Shown here: piece by piece, positions 46,374 to 56,479 of the stretch
Position numbering within the stretch: the first letter of the stretch is position 1
How the letters are laid out: every line of letters starts with the position of its first letter
Assembly (NCBI RefSeq): GCF_019285775.1
Contig: NZ_CP079105.1
Coordinates: forward strand, 2,418,001 to 2,482,000
Length of the DNA: 64,000 bases
Origin: Skermania piniformis
GTDB lineage: Bacteria; Actinomycetota; Actinomycetes; Mycobacteriales; Mycobacteriaceae
Direction of reading: 5' to 3'
Notes under the pieces: generated by a model
Told to the model about the DNA's origin: nothing
The model's input: the letters and a program-made list of their open reading frames with translations, nothing else
Databases searched by the model: none
Program-made: the position numbers and the translations under genes

Positions 46374-48221
46374 CTACCCGACCGGCGACAGTGCCCAAGC
46401 GCCGGTGCCGTCCAGTTCCAACTTCTGCCGGTGATGTTGATCGACCGTGCTCCGGTGCGCCACGCTGACCAGGATGGTGTCCGGAACCAGCGTCCGAATC
46501 AACTTGTACAGCGCATACTCCAGCTCCTCGTCGACCGCGGAGGTGGCTTCGTCGAGGAAGACCACCTTCGGCTGGAGCAACAGGATGCGAGCAAACCCGA
46601 TCCGCTGCTGCTCACCCGGCGAGAGCACCTTGGCCCAGTCTTCTTCCTCGTCGAGCCGGTCGGCGAGGTGGCCGAGACTGACCCGGTGCAACGTCGTGCG
46701 CAATACGTCGTCGGCGATCTCGCCCGGCGCCGCGGGGTAGCTGACCGCAGTCCGCAGGTCACCCAACGGGAGGTACGGCACCTGCGACAGAAACAGCGTT
46801 TCGTTTCCGGGCGGACGACGGAACTCTCCGTCGGCGTAGGGCCACAGTCGCGCCAGTGAGCGCAGCAACGTGGTCTTGCCACTGCCCGACGCGCCCTTGA
46901 CCACCAGTGCATCGCCCGGCAGCAGGCGCAGATCGAGTCCGTCGATCAACCCGACGCCGTCCGGCGTGCGGACATCCACCCCGGACAGCTCGACCGCGCC
47001 GGCGAGATCGGCGACGGCCATCCGGCCCAGTTCACGCGACTGTTCGTCGGCGATGAGCAGCCCGTCGAGCCGGATCAGTGACGCGCGGTAGCCGGCGAAG
47101 ACGTCGTAGGACTCGCGGAAGAACGACAGCGAATCGTGCACCTTGCCGAATGCCGAGCTGGACTGGCTCACGTCGCCGAGGGTGATTTCACCGGCGAACA
47201 GCCGGGGCGCCTGCAACAGGTATGGGAACACTTCGGCGGTCTGGTTCACGCCCAGGTTCCACCCGTTGAACTTCAACGTCCGGGCAACGATGTCCCAGTA
47301 GTTGCGAATCACTCCGGCGAACCGGCTCATCAGACCGCGCCGTTCCACCCGCTCACCGTGGTAGAAGGCGACGTTCTCGGCGCTGTCGCGGAGCCGGACC
47401 AAGGCATACCGGAAGCCGGCGTTCAATTTCTCGTTGAGGAAGTTCAGCCGGATCAGCGGACGGCCGATCCAGAACGCAACAATCGTGGTCAACAGGACGT
47501 ACGCCAGCACCAGCCAGAGCATCGCCCGCGGGATCGTGACATCGAAGATGGTCAACGGACCGGACAGGTCCCAAAGGATCTTGGTGAACGACACGATCGA
47601 CGCCAGCGCGCTGACCGCGCCCAGCGCGAGCGAGCTCGACACCTGCACGAAATCGGTCACGTCGCTCTGAATCCGCTGGTCCGGATTGTCGATCGTCTCG
47701 TCGATGAATCGGGACCGGTAGAACGCCATTCCGTCGAGATAGTCGTCGACCACCCGCTCGTTCAGCCAGACCCGCCAGCGGATATCGAACCACTGATTGA
47801 TCAGGTAGTGCACCAACGCCCGGGCCACCCAGAGCACCGCGAGCAGGCCGAAGATCTTCATCGACAGCCAGAACCCGGCCTTCGCCGCCTCGAGACTGAC
47901 CTCCGGTTCCGGTGTGGTCAGCGCTTGGACGGCATACTGCAGCGCGGTTTGCGAGTCGTTGTAGAAATAGGTGAACAACACGCTGAGCCGCACCGACGTC
48001 AGCGTCGAGATCAGCAGCACGGCAACCAGCAGGTAGTTGCGCCAGGACTGCGGTCCGACGAAGTACGCGCCGGAGATCCGCCAGAACTGCCGGCCCCACC
48101 GGGTGGTGGCGAACAAAACAGCCAGCACGATCACGAAGATCGGGGCGGTGATCAGGAACGCCTTCAAGATCCACCAGGCACTGGCCCACCACTCGGCGCT
48201 CCAGTCGATGCTCATCTCCAT
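46374..48221 (-). CDS. SbmA/BacA-like transporter fused to ABC ATPase (Rv1819c type)
   Basis: The 615-residue product has about six membrane segments in an SbmA/BacA-like domain (WLNERVVDDYLDGMAFYRS, DNPDQRIQSDVTDFVQ, NWDIVARTLKFNG-like NYWDIVARTLKFNG), followed by an ABC ATPase with Walker A GASGSGKTT, signature LSPGEQQR and Walker B VVFLDEATSAVDEE. The M. tuberculosis relative imports hydrophilic compounds such as cobalamin and antimicrobial peptides; the same is inferred here. It works as a homodimer, so no partner gene is needed. The ATG at 48221 is used; a second ATG is two codons on. Confidence 0.88.
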   Translation of the reverse strand: MEMSIDWSAEWWASAWWILKAFLITAPIFVIVLAVLFATTRWGRQFWRISGAYFVGPQSWRNYLLVAVLLISTLTSVRLSVLFTYFYNDSQTALQYAVQALTTPEPEVSLEAAKAGFWLSMKIFGLLAVLWVARALVHYLINQWFDIRWRVWLNERVVDDYLDGMAFYRSRFIDETIDNPDQRIQSDVTDFVQVSSSLALGAVSALASIVSFTKILWDLSGPLTIFDVTIPRAMLWLVLAYVLLTTIVAFWIGRPLIRLNFLNEKLNAGFRYALVRLRDSAENVAFYHGERVERRGLMSRFAGVIRNYWDIVARTLKFNGWNLGVNQTAEVFPYLLQAPRLFAGEITLGDVSQSSSAFGKVHDSLSFFRESYDVFAGYRASLIRLDGLLIADEQSRELGRMAVADLAGAVELSGVDVRTPDGVGLIDGLDLRLLPGDALVVKGASGSGKTTLLRSLARLWPYADGEFRRPPGNETLFLSQVPYLPLGDLRTAVSYPAAPGEIADDVLRTTLHRVSLGHLADRLDEEEDWAKVLSPGEQQRIGFARILLLQPKVVFLDEATSAVDEELEYALYKLIRTLVPDTILVSVAHRSTVDQHHRQKLELDGTGAWALSPVG

Positions 48222-48308
48222 AGACGCGTCCCATCACCTTGATCGTTGCGGCGGCAAAGCGGGCGAAGTCTAACCCTGCAGTCCCGCCGCGTGGCGACCG
48301 CGCCGGAT

Positions 48309-49475
48309 TCAGCCGGCCGGCTGCTGCTGGGTAGCGCAGTGGATGCCGCCGCCACCGGCGGCGATCCCGTCGATCGCGACCTGCACGATCTGCCGGCCGG
48401 GGAAGAGCCGGGCCAGCGTCGCTGCCGTGGCGGGGTCGGTGACCGGGTCGCCGAACTCCGGGGCGATGACCGCCCCGTTGCAGACGTAGAAGTTGATATA
48501 GCCGGCCGCGAAGTCGTCGGCGGCGAACTTCTCCCGCACGGTGGTCGGCGCCGCCAGCACCTCGACCTGCAACGAACGCCCCTGCGCGTCGGTGGCGCCG
48601 CGCAGGATGTCCAGATGCCGGCGGGTGACGTCGTAGTCGAACGAGTCGGGATCGTTGTCGAGTGCGGCTACCACCACGCCCGGCCCGGCGAACCTGGCGT
48701 AGAAGTCGGTATGCCCGTCGGTGATGTCGTGCCCGGCGATGCCGGGCAACCAGATCACCTTCCGGACGCCGAGCAGCCGGGCCAGCTCGGCCTCCACCTC
48801 GGGCTTGGACCTGCCGGGGTTACGGTTGTCGTTGAGCACACAGCTCTCGGTGATGATCGCGGTGCCCTCCCCGTCCACCTCGATCCCGCCGCCTTCCAGC
48901 ACCAGGTCGGTATGCACGGTGGGCACCCCGGCGCGCGCGGCGACGAACTCGGCGACCTTTGCGTCGCGCGCGTGCTCCTGCTTGTCACCCCAGCCGTTGA
49001 AGTTGAAATCGACGGCGCCCGGACCGGCCGGGCCGTCCGCCGCACGCACGAACACCGGACCGGTGTCGCGGATCCACAGATCGTCCAGCTCGGCGGTGAC
49101 CAGTTCGACATTCGAGCCGGCCACCAGCTGACGGGCTCGGTCCAGGTCGTCGGCGCGCACCAACATGGATACCGGCTCGAATCGGGCGATCGCGGTCGCG
49201 ACGGCCGCCAGGTTCTGTTGGACCTCGGCGACGAGTTTGCGTCCCCAGATGTGCTCGTCCGCGGCGAACGCCATCCAGGTCCGCTGATGCGGCTCCCCCT
49301 CGTCGGGCATCACCCAGCGACGGCCGTCCGACGCCGCGGTGTCGTCACCGCCAGGCGCCGGATCATTGTCCGTCGACGCCGAGTCCGCACTGTCGCAACC
49401 GGCCGACACCGTGCCGCCGAGGGCTACCCCGCCGACCAACGCCGCCGACGCCCGGAGGAAGAATCGCCTGTGCAT
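48309..49475 (-). CDS. Agmatine deiminase-like protein, exported
   Basis: The 388-residue product belongs to the guanidino-group-modifying (agmatine/peptidyl-arginine deiminase) family. Catalytic residues are visible: Asp/Glu in LVLEGGGIEVDG, His in TDGHTDF, and Cys in GGGIHCATQQ. It begins with a twin-arginine-like signal (HRRFFLRASAALVGG) that ends in VSAGC and an acidic Ser/Asp linker, suggesting export and perhaps lipid anchoring, although the lipobox lacks the usual Leu/Val at -3. Most agmatine deiminases are cytoplasmic. It lies 17 bases after tesB and may be in the pyk-tesB transcript. Confidence 0.85.
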   Translation of the reverse strand: MHRRFFLRASAALVGGVALGGTVSAGCDSADSASTDNDPAPGGDDTAASDGRRWVMPDEGEPHQRTWMAFAADEHIWGRKLVAEVQQNLAAVATAIARFEPVSMLVRADDLDRARQLVAGSNVELVTAELDDLWIRDTGPVFVRAADGPAGPGAVDFNFNGWGDKQEHARDAKVAEFVAARAGVPTVHTDLVLEGGGIEVDGEGTAIITESCVLNDNRNPGRSKPEVEAELARLLGVRKVIWLPGIAGHDITDGHTDFYARFAGPGVVVAALDNDPDSFDYDVTRRHLDILRGATDAQGRSLQVEVLAAPTTVREKFAADDFAAGYINFYVCNGAVIAPEFGDPVTDPATAATLARLFPGRQIVQVAIDGIAAGGGGIHCATQQQPAG

Positions 49476-49492
49476 CTCGAATCGTCCTCGAC

Positions 49493-50431
49493 CTAGGTCC
49501 GCGGCTTCCGCGGAAAGTGCCGAATCAGGCCCTCCTGCACGACCGTGGCCAGCAACTCACCCGTCAACGAGAAGTAGCGACCGGTGGCCAGCCCGCGAGA
49601 GCCGGCCGCCACCGGCGACTCGGTGGCGTAGAGCGCCCACTCGTCGAACCGAAACGGACGGTGGAACCACATCGAATGATTGACCGTCGCGGCCATGATC
49701 CGGTCATGGCCCCAGGACAATCCATGGGTGGTGATGATCGAGTCCAGCACCGTGGTATCCGACGAATAGCCCATCGTAGCGAGATGGATCAGCGGATCGT
49801 CGGGCAGATCGCCGTCCGCTTTCATCCAGACTCGGTTGTGATTCAGTCGTTCTCCGGTGTCCTTCATGATCCACGCCGGGTCGTTGGCATACCGCATGTC
49901 GATCGGTTTGAGCGCGTCGACGAACATCTGCAACCGGTCTTCGTAACCGGCCAAGTGGTCACCCAACGGCGGAAGAACGTCCGGGTACGGCACCTCCGGC
50001 AACTCCACCGCATGCTCGAGGCCTCGAACGGAATCGAGGAAAGCAGCCAGCATGACGAACAGCTCGGCGCCATCCTGCGAAGCGGTGACCATCCGGTTGG
50101 CAAAGCTGCGCCCGTCCCGCTGTCGGACCACGCGATACTCGATCGGCGCCTTGACGTTGCCGCCCCGGATGAAGTGGGCGTTCAGCGCATGCAGCGGCCG
50201 ACCCGCGCCCACCGTTCGGCCGGCGGCGACGATCGCCTGGGCGATCAGCTGACCGCCGAACGTCCGACTGCCGACCTGCGGCGGGTGCTGTCCGACGAAG
50301 CAGTCCTCGACCGGTTCGGCCAGATCGAGCAGGCCCATCAGGGTCGTCAGATCGGCGGACATCGTCGGTTCGGTGGACATGGTCGGTTCGGTGGACATGG
50401 TCGGTTCGGCGGACACGGTCTTCTCCGGCAC
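49493..50431 (-). CDS. tesB: Acyl-CoA thioesterase II
   Basis: TesB hydrolyses acyl-CoA to free acid and CoA. The 312-residue product has two hot-dog domains (RTFGGQLIAQAIVAAGRTV, LHALNAHFIRGG; later DHRIM-like GHDRIMAATVNHSMWFHRPF), matching Rv1618. The first 25 residues contain three copies of a STEPTM-like hexapeptide encoded by 18-bp DNA repeats, so the true start could be any of several ATGs; GTG at 50431 is used because GAGGA lies upstream. Its GTG directly adjoins the pyk stop, so the two are coupled. Confidence 0.93.
   Translation of the reverse strand: MPEKTVSAEPTMSTEPTMSTEPTMSADLTTLMGLLDLAEPVEDCFVGQHPPQVGSRTFGGQLIAQAIVAAGRTVGAGRPLHALNAHFIRGGNVKAPIEYRVVRQRDGRSFANRMVTASQDGAELFVMLAAFLDSVRGLEHAVELPEVPYPDVLPPLGDHLAGYEDRLQMFVDALKPIDMRYANDPAWIMKDTGERLNHNRVWMKADGDLPDDPLIHLATMGYSSDTTVLDSIITTHGLSWGHDRIMAATVNHSMWFHRPFRFDEWALYATESPVAAGSRGLATGRYFSLTGELLATVVQEGLIRHFPRKPRT
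50357..50420. repeat. 18-bp tandem repeats in tesB 5' coding end
   Basis: The 18-base unit beginning GGACATGGTCGG repeats about 3.5 times (50357-50374, 50375-50392, 50393-50410, part to 50420) with one or two changes. It stays in frame and each full copy carries an ATG on the coding strand. Confidence 0.85.
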
Positions 50432-51850
50432 TCAGTGGTCCTCTTCGCCGATGCGGTGAACATGGATCAGGTTGGTCGACCCGACCGTACCCGGTGGTGA
50501 TCCGGCGACGATGACCACCAGATCGCCTTTGCGATAGCGGTTCATTCCGAGCAACGACAAGTCGACCTGGCCGATCATCGCATCGGTGGTATCGACCCGA
50601 GCCACCAGAAATGTCTCCGTACCCCAGGTCAACGACAGCTGGCTCCGCACTTCCGGCAGCGGCGTGAACGCCAACAGCGGCAACGAGGTGTGCAGTCGGG
50701 CCAGCCGCCGCACGGTGTCGCCGGACTGGGTGAAGGCGACCAGGGCCTTCGCGTTCAGCCGCTCGCCGATGTCGCGGGCGGCGTAGGAGATGACGCCTCG
50801 CTTGGTCCGCGGCACATGGGTCAGCGGCGGAACCTGGGTGGTGTCCACTTCGACCGCCTGCACGATGCGGGCCATGGTCCGCACGGTTTCGATCGGGAAC
50901 TTGCCGACCGACGTCTCGCCGGACAGCATCACCGCGTCGGCGCCGTCCAACACGGCGTTCGCGACGTCCGACGCCTCCGCCCGGGTGGGTCGCGAGTTCT
51001 CGATCATCGACTCCAACATCTGGGTGGCGACGATCACCGGTTTCGCGTTTTCCCGCGCCATCTGGATGGCCCGCTTCTGCACGATCGGCACCTGCTCCAG
51101 GGGCAGCTCGACGCCCAGGTCACCGCGGGCAACCATGATCGCGTCGAAGGCGAGCACGATCGCCTCCAGGTTGTCGACCGCCTCCGGCTTCTCCAGCTTG
51201 GCGATCACCGGGATTCGGCGGCCGACCCGATCCATCACTTCATGCACCAACTCGACGTCGGCCGGCGAACGCACGAACGAGAGGGCGATGAAGTCCACCC
51301 CCAATCGGAGGGCGAACTCGAGGTCCGCCACGTCCTTGTCCGACAGCGCCGGCACCGAGACGTCCATTCCCGGTAGCGACAGGCCTTTGTTGTTGCTGAC
51401 CCGCCCGCCCTCGATCACCCGGCAGACCACGTCACCGCCGTCGATCCGATCCACGGTAAGACCGACCTTGCCGTCGTCGACCAACAGCCGGTCGCCCGGC
51501 TTCGCGTCGTAGGCCAGCTGGCGGTAGGTGGTCGACACCCGGTCGTGATCACCGTCGCAGTCGTCGACGGTGATCCGGACCTCCTCGCCGGCTGCCCAGT
51601 CGGCGCCGCCGGCGGCGAACCGGCCCAGTCGAATCTTGGGACCCTGGAGATCGGCGAGCACCCCCACCGCGCGTCCGGTCTTGTCGGATGCGCGGCGCAC
51701 CCGGTCGTAGTTGTCCTTGTGGTCCTTGTGCTCGCCGTGGCTGAAATTCAGCCTGGCCACGTCCATTCCACTCTCGACCAGCTCACAGATCCGCTCATCG
51801 GTTGCCGTCGCCGGGCCCAGCGTGCAAACGATCTTCGTGCGTCGCATCAC
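50432..51850 (-). CDS. pyk: Pyruvate kinase
   Basis: Pyruvate kinase makes pyruvate and ATP from phosphoenolpyruvate. The 472-residue product has RRTKIVCTLGPAT at the start, the metal/phosphate site in VIAKLEKPEAV and MVARGDLGVELP, and MLSGETSVGKFP. GTG at 51850 gives the length of the mycobacterial enzyme and lies six bases after TAGGCT; an ATG follows immediately. tesB begins directly after its stop. Confidence 0.97.
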   Translation of the reverse strand: MMRRTKIVCTLGPATATDERICELVESGMDVARLNFSHGEHKDHKDNYDRVRRASDKTGRAVGVLADLQGPKIRLGRFAAGGADWAAGEEVRITVDDCDGDHDRVSTTYRQLAYDAKPGDRLLVDDGKVGLTVDRIDGGDVVCRVIEGGRVSNNKGLSLPGMDVSVPALSDKDVADLEFALRLGVDFIALSFVRSPADVELVHEVMDRVGRRIPVIAKLEKPEAVDNLEAIVLAFDAIMVARGDLGVELPLEQVPIVQKRAIQMARENAKPVIVATQMLESMIENSRPTRAEASDVANAVLDGADAVMLSGETSVGKFPIETVRTMARIVQAVEVDTTQVPPLTHVPRTKRGVISYAARDIGERLNAKALVAFTQSGDTVRRLARLHTSLPLLAFTPLPEVRSQLSLTWGTETFLVARVDTTDAMIGQVDLSLLGMNRYRKGDLVVIVAGSPPGTVGSTNLIHVHRIGEEDH

Positions 51851-51856
51851 GGACCG

Positions 51857-51862
51857 AGCCTA
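51857..51862 (-). promoter_or_regulatory. -10 element TAGGCT of pyk, leaderless type
   Basis: On the minus strand TAGGCT lies six bases before the GTG start of pyk. No ribosome-binding site is present. Confidence 0.5.
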
Positions 51863-51911
51863 GTGTGCGCGCCGAATTCTGCACGCCGACCGAGCGGGAA
51901 TATCGGTCCGA

Positions 51912-53567
51912 TCAGTCCGGACGCCGAAACCGCTGCACGACCCGACCGAACGCGCCCCGAGCCGGGGTGCCCGCGCTGACCGGCTGACGGTCGGCGTCCG
52001 GCTCCGGCGCGGATTCGGTGGCGTCGACGACATCAGCCGCCGGCTCAGCGGTCTCCGTCTCGGTCGGATCAGGCTCGGTGATATCGGGCTCGGGGTCCGC
52101 CGAATCAGCAGTGTCGGTACCCGGATCAGCTGCACCCGCCGCATCTGCGTCCACAGCGGCTTCGTCGCCGGCGGCGTCGGCTTCGACCACCGCTTCGGTG
52201 TCGGCGACGTCCAGATCCGCCGTCTCGGTATCCACTTCTGCCGCAGGCGGATCCGAGTCGGTCACGATCTCGAACTGCACCTCCTCGATGTCGCCGGCCA
52301 AGTCACCATCGGCCGAATCACCATCGGCGGAGTCGCTGTCGTCGAACTCGGCACCGTCGTCGAACCTGACACCGTCGTCGAACTCGGCACCGTGCTGCTC
52401 CGGACCGGCAACCTCCTGCAGGTCGATCGGGCCGCTGGTCGTCCGGCCGGCTGCCGCCATCGCAGCGCTCACCGCGGCAGCCGTACCGGCCGTCGCGGCG
52501 ACGCGACCGGGACGGGCGAGATCGTCGTCCCGGTCCGCATCCGACTCACCGGCATGGGCACCCGCGGCCCGCATCGCCGCGCTCACTGCTGCCGCAGCGC
52601 CCGCCGTCGGCGCGACCTCGGCCGGCGGCTCCTGCGTCCCGTTGGCGATTACCGTTGCCAGCCGCTGCCGAATCAGTTCCCACGGCCAGGGCCGAGCGGA
52701 ATCCGGGCGCAGCTCTTCCGGCTCCTCTCGCCCTTTCGTCGCGAGGGCGAAGTAGATCATGGCCAGCGCGAACACGATCGCGGCGGTGAAGGTGTTGATC
52801 CGGATTCCGGCGATGTGCGTCGCGTAGTCATCACGGAGCAACTCGACCACGAACCGGCCGACGCAGTAGAGCGCAACGTACAGGGCGAACAACCGACCGT
52901 GGCCGATCTGCCCGCGCCGATCGATCAGCACCAGGATCACGACGACGAGCAGATTCCACAGCATCTCGTACAGAAAGGTGGGCTGCACCACCTTGTCGAC
53001 CACGCCGGTCGAGACACCGTTCAGGTTGTCCGGGACTCCCGCCGAGTTGATCCGCTCGTAGATCGACAGACCCCAGGGCAGATCGGTCTCGCGGCCGTAC
53101 AGCTCCTGGTTGAAATAGTTGCCGAGCCGACCGATCGCCTGTGCCAGCAGAATCGGTGGTGCAACCGCATCCGCGAACGCCGGCAAGGGAATCCGCATTC
53201 GGCGGCAGCCGATCCAAGCGCCGAGCCCGCCGAAGAACACCGCTCCCCAGATCCCCAGACCACCCTGCCAGATCTTCAACGCACCGGCCGGGTCACCGCC
53301 GTCGCCGAAGTAGGTGGACCAGTCGGTGAGTACGTGGTAGATCCGGCCACCGATCAGGCCGAACGGCACCGCCCACATCGCCACGTCGAGCACCGTGCCC
53401 GACTGTCCGCCCCGGGCGACCCACCGCCGGTCACCCCAGACGATGGCAACGACGATGCCGACGATGATGAAGAACGCGTAGGCGCGAAGTGGGAAGGGAC
53501 CGAGCTCCCACACTCCGCGGGGCGGACTGGGAAACGCGGCGAGGAGGCGCTCGTCTGCGAAAGTCAC
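51912..53567 (-). CDS. lgt: Prolipoprotein diacylglyceryl transferase with long acidic tail
   Basis: Lgt transfers diacylglycerol to the lipobox Cys of prolipoproteins, such as the two binding proteins in this window. The first 300 residues hold seven membrane segments and the family signature GRLGNYFNQELYG. The remaining roughly 240 residues are a low-complexity cytoplasmic tail rich in Asp, Glu and Ala, with repeats (AEFDDG/VRFDDG; TAGAAAAVSAAM/TAGTAAAVSAAM) ending in a basic GRVVQRFRRPD. Mycobacterial Lgt also has a tail, but this one is longer. GTG at 53567 is the start; it lies 22 bases after trpA. Confidence 0.95.
   Translation of the reverse strand: MTFADERLLAAFPSPPRGVWELGPFPLRAYAFFIIVGIVVAIVWGDRRWVARGGQSGTVLDVAMWAVPFGLIGGRIYHVLTDWSTYFGDGGDPAGALKIWQGGLGIWGAVFFGGLGAWIGCRRMRIPLPAFADAVAPPILLAQAIGRLGNYFNQELYGRETDLPWGLSIYERINSAGVPDNLNGVSTGVVDKVVQPTFLYEMLWNLLVVVILVLIDRRGQIGHGRLFALYVALYCVGRFVVELLRDDYATHIAGIRINTFTAAIVFALAMIYFALATKGREEPEELRPDSARPWPWELIRQRLATVIANGTQEPPAEVAPTAGAAAAVSAAMRAAGAHAGESDADRDDDLARPGRVAATAGTAAAVSAAMAAAGRTTSGPIDLQEVAGPEQHGAEFDDGVRFDDGAEFDDSDSADGDSADGDLAGDIEEVQFEIVTDSDPPAAEVDTETADLDVADTEAVVEADAAGDEAAVDADAAGAADPGTDTADSADPEPDITEPDPTETETAEPAADVVDATESAPEPDADRQPVSAGTPARGAFGRVVQRFRRPD
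52338..52391. repeat. 18-bp tandem repeats in lgt tail
   Basis: Three in-frame 18-base copies of a GTCGTCGAACTCGGCACC-type unit (52338-52355, 52356-52373, 52374-52391) encode the FDD-containing hexapeptides of the acidic tail. Confidence 0.85.
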
Positions 53568-53589
53568 GACGACACGGTAGCCGAGCCGG

Positions 53590-54381
53590 TCAGGGCGACA
53601 CGCGGGCGGAGCGGACTCCGGCAGCAAGTTCGATCGTGAGGTCGGCAACCGCGGGCAATCCGTCGGCGAGCGCGGTCACGAACGCGGAGCCGACGATCAC
53701 GCCGTCGGCGTATGCGGCGATCTGCGCAGCCTGCGCCCCGGACCGGACGCCGAGGCCGACACCGACCGGAATATCGGAATGCTCCCGTACCCGGGCCACC
53801 AGTTCCGGAGCCGCGTCGGACACCGCATCCCGAGCGCCGGTGACGCCCATGGTCGACGCCGCGTAGACGAAACCCCGGCTCGCTGCCGTGGTCATCGCCA
53901 AGCGCTGTTCGGTGGACGACGGCGCCACCAGGAAAACCCGATCCAGATCGTGCAGGTTCGCGGCAGCCAGCCACTCGTCCGCCTCGTCCGGGATCAGGTT
54001 CGGCGTGATCAGACCGAGCCCGCCGGCCGCCGCGAGATCCCGGGCGAACGCATCGACGCCGTAGCGGAGCACCGGATTCCAATAGCTCATCACCACCGGT
54101 CGGCCGCCGGCCGCGGCGACCGCCTCGACCACGCCGAACAGGTCGTGCACCCGCACCCCCGCGCGCAGCGCCTGCTCGGCGGCGGCTTGGATCGTCGGGC
54201 CGTCCATCACCGGATCGGAATAGGCAAGGCCGATCTCGACGATGTCGGCGCCGGAGTCGACCATCGCCAGGAGCCCGTCGATCGAGCCGGACACGGTGGG
54301 ATAACCGGCGGGGAGATAGCCGATCAGGGCGGCGCGGCGTTCGGTCCGGCAGGCGTCGAAAACCGGTCCCAGACGACTCAC
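53590..54381 (-). CDS. trpA: Tryptophan synthase alpha subunit
   Basis: TrpA cleaves indole-3-glycerol phosphate and passes indole to TrpB. The 263-residue product has YLPAGYPT, the catalytic Asp in [15 protein letters not shown], and GVGLGVRS near the phosphate site; Leu-Ala-Tyr replaces the common PFSDP wording but the Asp is kept. GTG at 54381 overlaps the trpB stop by four bases (GTGA). Confidence 0.96.
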   Translation of the reverse strand: MSRLGPVFDACRTERRAALIGYLPAGYPTVSGSIDGLLAMVDSGADIVEIGLAYSDPVMDGPTIQAAAEQALRAGVRVHDLFGVVEAVAAAGGRPVVMSYWNPVLRYGVDAFARDLAAAGGLGLITPNLIPDEADEWLAAANLHDLDRVFLVAPSSTEQRLAMTTAASRGFVYAASTMGVTGARDAVSDAAPELVARVREHSDIPVGVGLGVRSGAQAAQIAAYADGVIVGSAFVTALADGLPAVADLTIELAAGVRSARVSP

Positions 54382-55640
54382 CCGGCACCGCCGATGTCGT
54401 CGGCGTAGAGGCCGAACCACCGCGCCGCAGTGTCCATGTCCTTGTCGCCACGGCCGGAAAGGTTCACCAGGATGATCGCCTCCGGACCCGATGTGCGGCC
54501 CAGCTGCAATGCACCGGCGACGGCATGCGCCGACTCGATCGCCGGGATGATGCCCTCGGTCCGACTCAACAGCAACAGCGCGTCCATCGCGTCGGAATCG
54601 GTGATCGGCAGGTACTCCGCCCGGCCGGTGTCCTTCAACAACGCATGCTCCGGCCCTACCCCGGGATAGTCCAGGCCGGCCGAGATCGAGTGCGACTCGA
54701 CCGTCTGGCCGTCCTCGTCCTGAAGCAGATAGGAGTAGGCGCCCTGGAAAGCCCCCGGCGACCCACCGGTGAACGTCGCCGCGTGCCGACCGGTCTCGAC
54801 GCCGTCGCCGGCCGCTTCGTAGCCGATCAACTGCACCCCCGGGTCGTCCAGGAAGGCGTGGAAGATGCCGATGGCATTCGAGCCACCGCCGACACAGGCC
54901 ACCACCGCATCCGGCAGTCGTCCGGCAGCGGCGAGCACCTGCGCTCGTGCCTCCAGCCCGACGACGCGCTGGAAGTCGCGGACCATCGCCGGGAACGGGT
55001 GCGGCCCGGCAGCGGTACCGAAGCAGTAGTAGGTGTCGTCGGCGTTGCTCACCCAGTCGCGCAATGCCTCGTTGATCGCGTCTTTCAATGTGCGGGAGCC
55101 GGTGTCGACCGGCACCACCCGCGCACCGAGCAGCCGCATCCGGGCGACGTTCAGCGCTTGTCGTTCGGTGTCGATCGCACCCATGTAGATCACGCAGTCG
55201 ATCCCGAGCAAGGCACACGCGGTCGCGGTGGCAACCCCGTGCTGACCGGCGCCGGTCTCGGCGATCACGCGGGTCTTGCCCATCCGCCGCGCCAGCAGTG
55301 CCTGCCCGAGCACATTGTTTATCTTGTGGGAGCCGGTGTGGTTCAGGTCCTCCCGCTTGAGCAGAATCCGGGCCCCGCCGGCATGCTCGGCCAGCCGGGT
55401 GCACTCGAAAACCGGCGACGGCCGACCGGTGTAGTCGCGCTGCAGCCGGTCCAGCTCGGCGAGAAAGCCGTCATCGAGTCGCGCCTTCGCATATTCGGCG
55501 GTGACCTCCTCGATCACCGCCATCAACGCCTCCGGCACATGCCGGCCGCCGTACCGGCCGAAGTGACCGCCCGAGTCGGGCTCGTGAGCGGACCGCTCGG
55601 CGACGCCGGCGCTCGCTGCCGGAAGCTGCGGAATCGACAC
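54378..55640 (-). CDS. trpB: Tryptophan synthase beta subunit
   Basis: TrpB condenses indole and serine with pyridoxal phosphate. The 420-residue product has the PLP Lys in [27 protein letters not shown], and the phosphate-binding [11 protein letters not shown] at 55640 lies five bases after the trpC stop. It overlaps trpA by four bases, as expected for the two subunits of one complex. Confidence 0.97.
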   Translation of the reverse strand: MSIPQLPAASAGVAERSAHEPDSGGHFGRYGGRHVPEALMAVIEEVTAEYAKARLDDGFLAELDRLQRDYTGRPSPVFECTRLAEHAGGARILLKREDLNHTGSHKINNVLGQALLARRMGKTRVIAETGAGQHGVATATACALLGIDCVIYMGAIDTERQALNVARMRLLGARVVPVDTGSRTLKDAINEALRDWVSNADDTYYCFGTAAGPHPFPAMVRDFQRVVGLEARAQVLAAAGRLPDAVVACVGGGSNAIGIFHAFLDDPGVQLIGYEAAGDGVETGRHAATFTGGSPGAFQGAYSYLLQDEDGQTVESHSISAGLDYPGVGPEHALLKDTGRAEYLPITDSDAMDALLLLSRTEGIIPAIESAHAVAGALQLGRTSGPEAIILVNLSGRGDKDMDTAARWFGLYADDIGGAG

Positions 55641-55645
55641 CGGCG

Positions 55646-56458
55646 TCAGCGCGCCGGCCGCGGGCAGGACGGGTGCGTGCCGGCGGCCACCAGGTCGGCG
55701 ACTGCACGCCCCGGGTTACCGCTGGTCACCAGGCTTTCCCCGACCAGAACCGCATCGGCGCCGGCGCCGGCGTACGCATGGAGGTCGGCGGTACTCCGCA
55801 CACCGGATTCGGCAATCTTGATGATGTCGGTGGGTAACCCGGGGGCGATCCGGCCGAAGACTCCGCGATCCACTTCGAGCGTCGCCAGGTTGCGGGCATT
55901 CACCCCGATGACCGTCGCACCGGCAGCCAATGCGCGATCGGCTTCCTCCTCGGTGTGCACCTCGACCAGCGCGGTCATCCCGAGCGACTCGGTCCGATCG
56001 AGCAGCGACGCAAGCACCGGCTGCGCCAGCGCGGCGACGATCAGCAACACCAGGTCGGCGCCGTGCGCCCGTGCCTCGTGGATCTGGTACGGCCCGACGA
56101 TGAAGTCCTTACGCAGAACCGGCACGCCGACCGCCTTGCGCACCGCGTCCAGATCGTCGAGCGAGCCACCGAACCGGCGCTCTTCGGTGAGCACGCTGAC
56201 AATTCGCGCGCCACTCTCCTCGTAGGCTCGGGCCAGCTCTGCGGGATCCGGGATGTCGGCCAGCGCCCCCTTGGACGGGCTGGACCGCTTGACCTCGGCG
56301 ATCACCCCGACGCCCTCCGGTTCCCGGAGCGCAGCGACGGCGTCCAACGGCGGCGGCGCCGCGGCCGCATCCTTCTTCACCGCGCCCAGATCGCGCACGG
56401 CGGTACGTGCAGCGACGTCGGCACGGACCCCGTCGAGAATCGAGTCGAGGACGCTCAT
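55646..56458 (-). CDS. trpC: Indole-3-glycerol phosphate synthase
   Basis: TrpC closes the indole ring to give indole-3-glycerol phosphate. The 270-residue TIM barrel has [11 protein letters not shown] with the catalytic Lys, VLRKDFIV, and IGVNARNL. No trpF is fused or adjacent; in Mycobacteriales PriA supplies that step, which is inferred here. It lies 21 bases after the membrane protein gene and five before trpB. Confidence 0.97.
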   Translation of the reverse strand: MSVLDSILDGVRADVAARTAVRDLGAVKKDAAAAPPPLDAVAALREPEGVGVIAEVKRSSPSKGALADIPDPAELARAYEESGARIVSVLTEERRFGGSLDDLDAVRKAVGVPVLRKDFIVGPYQIHEARAHGADLVLLIVAALAQPVLASLLDRTESLGMTALVEVHTEEEADRALAAGATVIGVNARNLATLEVDRGVFGRIAPGLPTDIIKIAESGVRSTADLHAYAGAGADAVLVGESLVTSGNPGRAVADLVAAGTHPSCPRPAR

Positions 56459-56479
56459 CGGGCCCGAATCCTTTCTGGG

